Assembly (NCBI GenBank): GCA_023228725.1
Contig: JALOAQ010000011.1
Span: forward strand, 1 to 41,095
DNA: 41,095 bases
Source: Bacteroidales bacterium
GTDB lineage: Bacteria > Bacteroidota > Bacteroidia > Bacteroidales > ML635J-15
Reading direction: 5' to 3'
In this document: positions 34,102 through 41,095 of the stretch, in pieces
Layout of the letters: the number at the start of each line of letters is the position of its first letter
How positions within the stretch are numbered: position 1 is the stretch's first letter
Notes under the pieces: generated by a model
Database searches by the model: none
What the model saw: only the letters and a program-made list of their open reading frames with translations
Told to the model about the DNA's origin: nothing
Translations under genes and position numbers: made by a program

Positions 34102-36105
34102 TTACGCGTCAATTTTTGCATATGTAGCATGAGTTTCAATAAACTCTCTTCTAGGAGCAACTTCGTCGCCCATTAGCATAGCAAAAATATGGTCTGCTTC
34201 TCCAGCATTTTCTATAGTTACTTGTCTTAAAGTTCTAGTTTCTGGGTTCATTGTAGTATCCCAAAGCTGTTCGGCGTTCATTTCTCCAAGACCTTTGTAA
34301 CGTTGTATATGTAAACCTGTTTCTTTGCCTTGTCCTAGAGTTTCAATAATATCTAATCTTTCATTTTCAGACCAAGCATATTGTTCAGTTTTTCCTTTTT
34401 TAATTAAGTAGAGTGGTGGTGTAGCAATATATAAATATCCTCCTTCTATTAGTGGTTTCATATATCTAAAGAAGAAAGTCATAATTAAAGTTGCAATGTG
34501 AGAACCGTCCACGTCGGCATCCGTCATAATTATAATTTTATGATAACGCAATTTTTCTAAGTTAACAGCTTTACTGTCTTCTTCAGTTCCTATTGTAACT
34601 CCAAGCGCTGTGAATATGTTTTTAATTTCGTCGCTATCAAAAACTTTATGAGGCATTGCTTTTTCTACGTTCAAAATTTTTCCTCTAAGTGGTAAAATTG
34701 CTTGAAAATTCCTGTCTCTTCCTTGTTTTGCTGTTCCACCTGCCGAGTCCCCTTCCACAAGGTAAAGTTCGCAGTTTTCTGGATTTCTATCAGAACAGTC
34801 GGCTAATTTGCCAGGCAAGCCAGCACCGCCTAAAACATTTTTACGTTGAACTAATTCTCTCGCTTTACGTGCAGCATGGCGGGCAGTAGCAGCAAGAATA
34901 ACTTTGTCAACTATAATTTTAGCATCTTTTGGATTTTCTTCAAGATAGTTTTTTAATAAACTACTTACAGCTTGGTCAACAGAAATACTAACTTCTGAAT
35001 TTCCTAATTTAGTTTTTGTTTGTCCTTCAAATTGTGGTTCTTGAACTTTTACAGAAATAACGCCTGTTAGTCCTTCTCTAAAATCATCGCCATTTATGTC
35101 AAATTTTAATTTAGACAATAATCCACTTTCTTCGGCGTAGGATTTAAGAGTTCTTGTTAAACCTCGTCTAAAACCTGTAAGGTGAGTACCACCTTCAATA
35201 GTGTTAATATTATTTACGTAACTATGAATATTTTCTGTAAATGAGCTATTGTATTGTAAAGCTATTTCAACAGGTACATCGTTTTTTTCGGTTGAAATAT
35301 GAATAATGTTTTCTGTTAACTTTTCACGACCTTGGTCTAAATATTCTACAAATTCTTTTAAACCATGTTCAGAATAAAATTCTTTAATTTTATTGTTACC
35401 GTTTTCGTCAACCTGTCTTTTGTCTTCTAAGATAAGTTTAATCCCTTTGTTTAGAAAAGCTAACTCTCTTAATCTGGATGATAAAATATCAAATTGATAT
35501 TCTGTAGTAATAAAAATTGAGTGGTCAGGCCAAAATTCAATATAAGTACCGGTTTCTTCAGTTTCTCCTATTACCCTAACTTCGTCTAAAGGTTTTCCAA
35601 TAGAATATTCTTGATAATAAATTTTTCCATCTCTTTTAATTGTTGCAGTTAGTTTTGATGAAAGTGCATTTACACAGGAAACACCAACGCCGTGCAATCC
35701 TCCTGAAACCTTGTAAGAATCTTTGTCGAATTTACCTCCAGCGTGCAAAACTGTCATAACAACCTCAAGCGCCGATTTGCCTTCTTTTTCGTGAATATCT
35801 ACAGGAATACCACGCCCGTCATCTTCAACCCTTATCGAATTGTCTTGGTTTATTGTAACTTTAATATTATTACAGAAACCTGCCAAGGCTTCGTCAATTG
35901 AATTGTCAACAACTTCATAAACTAAATGATGTAAACCTTTGGTGCTTATGTCACCAATATACATGGCTGGTCTTTTACGTACTGCTTCTAATCCTTCTAA
36001 AACTTGAATACTGTCAGCAGAATAAGAATTCCCGTTTTTGCCGTTTGTGTGAGACGAAGTGTTTTCACTTTCGTTTTGTCCTAAAATCTCTTTATTTTCG
36101 TCCAT
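34102..36105 (-). CDS. gyrB: DNA gyrase subunit B
   Basis: ATPase subunit of type II topoisomerase, which with GyrA introduces negative supercoils. The GHKL ATPase domain has VYEVVDNSIDEALAG, VEDDGRGIPVDIHEKEGKSALEVV and GGLHGVGVSCVNALS, and the TOPRIM domain has ELYLVEGDSAGGTAKQGR and IIIMTDADVDGSHI. The C-terminal motif IQRYKGLGEMNAEQLWDTTM is typical. The 667-aa length and the arrangement fit GyrB rather than ParE. A serine- and asparagine-rich N-terminal extension of about 30 residues precedes the domain. I chose ATG at 36105; a longer reading starts at TTG. An exact -7 element (TAAATTTG, minus, 36142-36149) sits upstream. Confidence 0.97.
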   Translation of the reverse strand: MDENKEILGQNESENTSSHTNGKNGNSYSADSIQVLEGLEAVRKRPAMYIGDISTKGLHHLVYEVVDNSIDEALAGFCNNIKVTINQDNSIRVEDDGRGIPVDIHEKEGKSALEVVMTVLHAGGKFDKDSYKVSGGLHGVGVSCVNALSSKLTATIKRDGKIYYQEYSIGKPLDEVRVIGETEETGTYIEFWPDHSIFITTEYQFDILSSRLRELAFLNKGIKLILEDKRQVDENGNNKIKEFYSEHGLKEFVEYLDQGREKLTENIIHISTEKNDVPVEIALQYNSSFTENIHSYVNNINTIEGGTHLTGFRRGLTRTLKSYAEESGLLSKLKFDINGDDFREGLTGVISVKVQEPQFEGQTKTKLGNSEVSISVDQAVSSLLKNYLEENPKDAKIIVDKVILAATARHAARKARELVQRKNVLGGAGLPGKLADCSDRNPENCELYLVEGDSAGGTAKQGRDRNFQAILPLRGKILNVEKAMPHKVFDSDEIKNIFTALGVTIGTEEDSKAVNLEKLRYHKIIIMTDADVDGSHIATLIMTFFFRYMKPLIEGGYLYIATPPLYLIKKGKTEQYAWSENERLDIIETLGQGKETGLHIQRYKGLGEMNAEQLWDTTMNPETRTLRQVTIENAGEADHIFAMLMGDEVAPRREFIETHATYAKIDA

Positions 36106-36340
36106 ATATTTTAAATATTTTATGTCTTTTTTTAATGAGCACAAATTTAATAAATTTTATGTATATATTTTATTTTTTAAGCTTATAAATATTTATAGTT
36201 ATTAACAAGTCTTAGTGTTGTAAATTACTGATTAACACATTTTTAAATAAAATTGTTAATAGTTTTCAGCCTCTTGTTTACAAGTGCTAAAAACAAGATT
36301 GAATTTATTATAATCCACTAAAATTTTATTTGAATCTTAT

Positions 36341-38035
36341 TTAAAATAAATACTTTAAGCCTAGCATAAAATTAAATCCATGCGACATATAATTGTTCCA
36401 AACATATTGTTTTTGGCCTGTAATATTATTTAATTGTAAAAAGCTTTGAAAATTTGATGCAAAACTATATTCGCCATATAAACTAATGTCAATAATTGGT
36501 TTTAATTTTTTCTCAATAATACTTAAATCTGTGTCAAATTCTTTTGCGTATCTTGTACCTATTAAATCTGCATTAATTCCAAAATTTAATTTACTGTCAA
36601 ATTTATAATTTGTATTTAGGCTAATATCAAAATTTGGCATATGCCAAGGTTTTTCTCTATTTTTTATATAAGAATAGTAATAATAATGTCCTTTCAGGTT
36701 TATGCTTAATTTTTCGCCTAAATTATTTAATGCAATTTCGCCATAGCCTGCAAATCTTTCAACATTTGTATATTCTAAAATAAATTTATTCTTAAGAACA
36801 GTACTTGTATCATTTACAAAAAATCCCATATTATCAATTTTAGAATAATTTCCATTTAGGTGAAAAAACACCTTTCTGCTTATATTACCTTTTATACCTA
36901 AATCAATTACTTGTGCATAATTTGTTACTTGATAATCATTGTAATTGTTTATGAAAGGATTTATATCGGACAGAAATTCTAAATTATTATTTTGAATATA
37001 TCCTTTGAAACTTGCGTAAGGAATAATTGTATTGCTGATATTATGCTGAAAATAAATATTTGGATAAAAATGATATTTTACAGGATCTGCATTTAGTTCG
37101 CCTGTAGTATTTGCACCTAAAAGTATTTGCCAATTTTCTGTATAGTGCTTGAAGTAAGGATTTAAATCAAGAAATATCTCGTTATAATCAATAGACATAA
37201 TGTGATTATTATCAAATACAAAGCCTAAATCCATTCCGTATCTGTTTTGGTTGATTAATTTATTTAAATCTGCATCAAGTTTTATTTTATGTTGAAAGTC
37301 TTTTGAAGCTGTGAAAAAATATTGATAAGTTAAATTTGAATTAAAATTCATTCTTATTGCCGAGCTATTGTTTGAAATGAAGTTTATATTTGCTTTAAGT
37401 TTATTAAATCTTTGCATTTCCATTTCTTCTCTGTCGCGAGGTTTATCAATTCCACTAGCTAAAATAATATTTGGGTCATAACCATAAAAATAAGATTGGT
37501 TTGATTTAAAGCTAATATCTCCTCCTAAAGTTGAAGAATAAAAAAATCTTTTGCCATAAGCATTAACTAGATTATTATTAAATCCTGAAAATATTTTTTG
37601 ATTAGCAGTGTTTTTTACTTTTCCAAATGCTGAATGATGTTTTGCAAAAGCACCGGCAGAAAAATTTCTTTGTCTTGTCGTATTATAATAAACTTCAACA
37701 AGTGGAGACAAGTAATTTCCCATTCCTATTTTTATTAATCCATTATCAAGTGGTTTTAATGATTCTCCGCTTAAACTTGCAGCTGTAATTGGTGTAGGTT
37801 TAAAATTAGTTTTAAATAAAACCGGTTGGACTTTATAGTCAAAAATAGGTTCAATTTTTGCTGTGTCAATTATTACAGGTAAAAACTGCATTCTATTTGC
37901 ATCTTTTAAAACAGGAGTGTATTCTGTGTAAATAATTATTCCGGTTTCTTCTAAATTGTTAGATTTATCATCTTGTGCATTAAGATTTAAACCAAAAAAA
38001 ACTAAGATTATAAGAAATATATATGTTGTTTTCAT
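36341..38035 (-). CDS. Outer-membrane beta-barrel protein
   Basis: A 564-aa protein with a signal peptide (about residues 1-20, ending LNAQ). A short soluble section with EYTPVLKDANRMQFLPVI leads into many amphipathic strands with aromatic ends (IGMGNYLSPLVEVYYNTT, FYGYDPNIILA, YQYFFTASKDF, KGHYYYYSYIKN), ending in LKYLF, the usual final strand of a barrel. It looks like a 14- to 18-strand barrel related to TonB-receptor-like proteins but without a plug. It follows the large TPR gene by 20 nt and is co-transcribed with it; the pair is conserved in Bacteroidota as I recall, with no known role. Confidence 0.8.
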   Translation of the reverse strand: MKTTYIFLIILVFFGLNLNAQDDKSNNLEETGIIIYTEYTPVLKDANRMQFLPVIIDTAKIEPIFDYKVQPVLFKTNFKPTPITAASLSGESLKPLDNGLIKIGMGNYLSPLVEVYYNTTRQRNFSAGAFAKHHSAFGKVKNTANQKIFSGFNNNLVNAYGKRFFYSSTLGGDISFKSNQSYFYGYDPNIILASGIDKPRDREEMEMQRFNKLKANINFISNNSSAIRMNFNSNLTYQYFFTASKDFQHKIKLDADLNKLINQNRYGMDLGFVFDNNHIMSIDYNEIFLDLNPYFKHYTENWQILLGANTTGELNADPVKYHFYPNIYFQHNISNTIIPYASFKGYIQNNNLEFLSDINPFINNYNDYQVTNYAQVIDLGIKGNISRKVFFHLNGNYSKIDNMGFFVNDTSTVLKNKFILEYTNVERFAGYGEIALNNLGEKLSINLKGHYYYYSYIKNREKPWHMPNFDISLNTNYKFDSKLNFGINADLIGTRYAKEFDTDLSIIEKKLKPIIDISLYGEYSFASNFQSFLQLNNITGQKQYVWNNYMSHGFNFMLGLKYLF

Positions 38036-38055
38036 CTTTAAAATTTTTAAAATTA

Positions 38056-41000
38056 TTATTTTATTTCAGCTGGTTCTGGTAATTCTATTTTATTGTCTTC
38101 GTTGTAAAGTTTCTGTATTTTGTCGTTTTCTTCGTCATCTAATAAGTTGATTTTTAAATTTAGTAAATCTTCACTTGAGCGTCTTCCTTGTTCTTCATCT
38201 ATAATGTTAGTGAGTTTTTCACTTGTTTCGTCTTTAATACCGTCAGTTTCTATTGGGTAGTTATTAAGTATAGATTGTAAAGTGTGTTTTGCAGAAAAAA
38301 AGTCGTCTCTATCATAATATATCTCTGCCAAGCATATCAAAGATTTTGCTACCCAATAAGCATGTGGAGAATTTGATTGCGCAAACTCATAAGCTAAATC
38401 TTCTGCAATACTATCTTTTTGCATTTTGTAGTTAATTTTAATTACTCTATACATTGCTTCTGCTCCTTCAGAACTTTTTGTTTCTTTAGCTAAATTTTCA
38501 AACAAGTTTAAAGCTCTAATTAAATTCTCTTTGTTATAATATGCTTTTGCCATTTTAAAATGTGCTTCTCTTTTTTGTTCTTCGTTACTTCTGTCATCAT
38601 CAATAATTTTTACTGCAGCAGCTATAGTGTTGTCCCAATTATTTAAATTGTAAGCACATCTAAGCTTGCCAATAGAAGCTAATAATTTTGTTGATTTATT
38701 TTCAGCTAAGGAGAAAAGTTTTTCATATAGATTATATGCTTCTAACCATTCTTTTTGATCAAACAAAATACTTGATGCTTTAATAGTGCTTTCTTCTGTA
38801 AACGAGCCTATCGGAGCATTTGCAACTATTTTATAGTTTTCCAAAGCTTGATTTTTTTCTTCAAAATAAAAATGCAACTCGGCTTTGTAATAATTAGCTT
38901 CAATATAAAACTGACCTTTAGGGAAAGATTTTAAATAGTTTGTTAAAGAATTTAAAGCTTCGTTATATTTTTTGTCAACATAATTCTTTTTAGCAATTTG
39001 CCACATAATTTCGTCTTGTTCATCTTCGCTAATACTTGTGCCACTTGTGTTTGCCCAATCAACAAAACCGTCTGGGTTATCTTGCTCTATATAAATTGCT
39101 TTTATCATTTCAGCAGCACTTTTAGCTTCTTCTGTATTTGGATATTCTGCAATAACTTGTTTATAATTGTCTAATGCTTTTTGATAATCTCTTTCGTTAA
39201 AATAAATTGCTCCTAAGCTAGACAAAGAAGCTTTTCGCATAGATGAGTTTGGAAAATTATTAATATGTCTGATATAATAGAATTTTGCAGAATCAGGATT
39301 GTTTATTGTTGTGTGGTAAGTGCGACCTATTTCAAAATTAGCATTACCTAAATATTCAGATTCGGGGTGCTCTAATATTAGTTTTCTTAAAGACCATACT
39401 TTTTCATTAGATTTTTTTAAACCACCATAGGATAATGCCATTTGATACAAAGTGTAATCCGGCGAAACTTTTCCTATATCGATAGCTTTTTTGTAATATT
39501 CAGCAGCAGGAATAAACTCTCTTTCAATATAATAGCAGTCGCCAATACGGTTTAAAACATCATTTAAAATTTCGCTATTAGCATATCCTGGCTGAAGTTC
39601 AAATTTTCGAAACCACGAATTGGCAGTAGTATATTCTTTTTTGTTAAAATAAGCATAGCCTAAATTATAATGTGCTTTTGAATATTCATCTAAACTTACA
39701 GAACCTGTAGAATTAACAAACTCTTTAAACATTTCTATTGCTTGGTCTATGTTTCCAAGTCTATAATTTGCTTCGGCTTTCCAATAATGTGTTAATGAAT
39801 TAATTGTTTTGTCATAAATTTTATAATCTAAAGATTTGTCAAACATATTTATAGCCTCATTGTATTTTAATTGGGTAAAATATTCCAAACCTCTGTAATA
39901 AGTCAATCTCTGATAAGCTGCATCGATTTTTGTGTTGCGGTTTTGCATTTTCTCTATAGTTGTAATAGAAGCTTGATAATTTTTCGTGCTTAAAAAAGCG
40001 TCAATTAAATAATCGTATGCCAAATCTGTGCGTGGTGAATTGGGATATTCTTTAATGTATAAAGTAAAAGCATTGATAGCCTCGTTAAAGGGAGATAGAG
40101 AAAGTTCAAAACTTAGTTGGGCAAAATTAAATAAAGCATCTTCTTTAATTTGTTGATTAAAATTATATTTTGAAGCCACCTCAAAAGAGCGTAAGGCCTC
40201 AACTTTTTTATTTAAATTTAAATAGCAATCAGCCATATGATAAGCAGCATTTTGACTTAATGTATCTTTCATATTTGCAATTTTGCTAAAAGAATTGGCT
40301 GCTTTATCGTATTGCCTATTGTTGTAATATGCAAAACCTAATTCGTAATAATCATAATCGTTTGCAGAATTTGTTGATTTTACATAATTGTTCAGATATG
40401 GTATTGCATCTGAGTATTTTGCTTTTCTATAGTATGCTGAGCCTAAAAGTTTATTTATTTCTGCCGCTCTATTGCCTGATTCTTTTTCTAAAATTTTTGG
40501 AGCATATTCTATTAGTTCATCATATTTCTCTTGTAAAAAATAAATGTGAATAATGTAAAAAGGTGTAATTGAGGCAAATGAAGGACTGTTTTCTAATTCT
40601 AAAAATCCTAATAGTGCTGTTTGATATTGCTCGTTTATGTATTTTAAATGTGAATAAAAATATAATGACATTGGTCCATAAATATTATTGGCATCTTTAG
40701 ATTCATAAAATGCTTTGGCGGCTCTATCGAAATCTTTTCTGGCAAAATGACTAAAGCCTAATTTGAAAAAATATTCTGATTGTTCATCAGAGCTTAGTAA
40801 TAGCCTGTCTGTTTTTTCGTACCATTGTATTGAATTTTTATAATCTTTGTTTCTAAATTTAAAGTTTGCCATTTGAAAACTTGCATTGTTGTTGTTTCGG
40901 CTTTCAGGGTGGTCTTCAATAAAATTTGTTATCTGAAATTCAGCGTCATTATTAAATAAGTTCATGGAAGAAATTGCAAAGTAAAAAGCTGCATCGTCTT

Positions 41001-41095
41001 TGTAAGCTGCATATTCCTGTCCTTGATGAAGCAATATTTCTGAAAATAATTTTTGTGCAGGTACATATAAGCCTTTCTCATAGAGATTAATAGCA
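38056..41095 (-). CDS. Large tetratricopeptide repeat protein, 5' end missing
   Basis: An all-helical repeat protein; at least 1012 residues are in the window and the frame stays open to the edge (AINLYEKGLYVPAQKLF precedes the first visible start-like codon, a TTG at 41034), so the start lies outside. TPR units of about 34 residues run almost throughout, with the usual A-x-Y-x-L-G-x-x-Y pattern, for example SEYFFKLGFSHFARKDFDRA, YDYYELGFAYYNNRQYDKA and AHYNLGYAYFNKKEYTTA. TPR arrays mediate protein-protein contact; this one could scaffold an envelope complex with the downstream barrel. The C-terminal 60 residues are charged and not TPR. Confidence 0.9.
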   Translation of the reverse strand, partial: AINLYEKGLYVPAQKLFSEILLHQGQEYAAYKDDAAFYFAISSMNLFNNDAEFQITNFIEDHPESRNNNNASFQMANFKFRNKDYKNSIQWYEKTDRLLLSSDEQSEYFFKLGFSHFARKDFDRAAKAFYESKDANNIYGPMSLYFYSHLKYINEQYQTALLGFLELENSPSFASITPFYIIHIYFLQEKYDELIEYAPKILEKESGNRAAEINKLLGSAYYRKAKYSDAIPYLNNYVKSTNSANDYDYYELGFAYYNNRQYDKAANSFSKIANMKDTLSQNAAYHMADCYLNLNKKVEALRSFEVASKYNFNQQIKEDALFNFAQLSFELSLSPFNEAINAFTLYIKEYPNSPRTDLAYDYLIDAFLSTKNYQASITTIEKMQNRNTKIDAAYQRLTYYRGLEYFTQLKYNEAINMFDKSLDYKIYDKTINSLTHYWKAEANYRLGNIDQAIEMFKEFVNSTGSVSLDEYSKAHYNLGYAYFNKKEYTTANSWFRKFELQPGYANSEILNDVLNRIGDCYYIEREFIPAAEYYKKAIDIGKVSPDYTLYQMALSYGGLKKSNEKVWSLRKLILEHPESEYLGNANFEIGRTYHTTINNPDSAKFYYIRHINNFPNSSMRKASLSSLGAIYFNERDYQKALDNYKQVIAEYPNTEEAKSAAEMIKAIYIEQDNPDGFVDWANTSGTSISEDEQDEIMWQIAKKNYVDKKYNEALNSLTNYLKSFPKGQFYIEANYYKAELHFYFEEKNQALENYKIVANAPIGSFTEESTIKASSILFDQKEWLEAYNLYEKLFSLAENKSTKLLASIGKLRCAYNLNNWDNTIAAAVKIIDDDRSNEEQKREAHFKMAKAYYNKENLIRALNLFENLAKETKSSEGAEAMYRVIKINYKMQKDSIAEDLAYEFAQSNSPHAYWVAKSLICLAEIYYDRDDFFSAKHTLQSILNNYPIETDGIKDETSEKLTNIIDEEQGRRSSEDLLNLKINLLDDEENDKIQKLYNEDNKIELPEPAEIK

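Overview
The window is AT-rich (roughly 30% GC by eye) and comes from a Bacteroidota chromosome, most likely Bacteroidales or a relative. The evidence is a protein ending in a type IX secretion (T9SS) type A sorting domain, the zapB-like/zapA/6S RNA/rny block, DUF2027-Smr, YfhO and DUF2520-KdsC-UbiA-Maf genes typical of the phylum, many lipoprotein and SusD-free outer-membrane proteins, and Bacteroidota-type promoters (TAnnTTTG at -7). Several annotated starts were shortened to an internal ATG because the longer version began at TTG or GTG inside a promoter or a neighbouring gene.

Layout. 1-2925 (minus): a type II restriction-modification cassette of the HpaII (CCGG) kind, in the order methyltransferase, unknown 106-aa protein, endonuclease, with overlapping genes. 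3076-5640 (plus): a lipoprotein alkaline phosphatase and the branched-chain aminotransferase IlvE, closed by a terminator shared with the convergent gene. 5675-9068 (minus): a cell-division/RNA block reading zapB-like, zapA, a 6S-type RNA, RNase Y and a WbpP-like UDP-sugar epimerase. 9157-10848 (plus): an M23 peptidase. 11039-16240 (minus): a secreted protein, an ECF sigma factor, Ung, a HEAT-like protein, a SlyD-type FKBP, a DUF308 membrane protein and QueA. 16319-18592 (plus): DUF2027-Smr and a MacB/FtsX-like permease. 18777-23170 (minus): GapA, a beta-barrel protein, a previously unmarked 42-aa lipoprotein and a large T9SS-exported repeat protein. 23326-25937 (plus): an MFS transporter and a TraB/GumN protein. 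25967-31525 (minus): Maf, UbiA, KdsC-like phosphatase, DUF2520 protein and YfhO.

The only long gene-poor stretch is 31526-32588. It holds a tandem array of a structured repeat with a period of about 103 bp (four copies, the last cut short), which abuts a 52-residue remnant of a histidine kinase, followed by a selenocysteine-type tRNA (anticodon UCA) with an unusual acceptor stem. After it come an HtrA/DegP protease (plus), GyrB (minus), and a minus-strand pair of an outer-membrane beta-barrel and a very large TPR protein cut by the window edge.

Most of the window is ordinary core genome. The parts most worth a second look are the repeat array/kinase remnant/tRNA-Sec stretch, the unknown protein inside the restriction cassette, the 6S-type RNA, the tiny lipoprotein paired with a beta-barrel, and an inverted-repeat element near 18600-18757. 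I did not find clear evidence for a wholly new multi-gene system.
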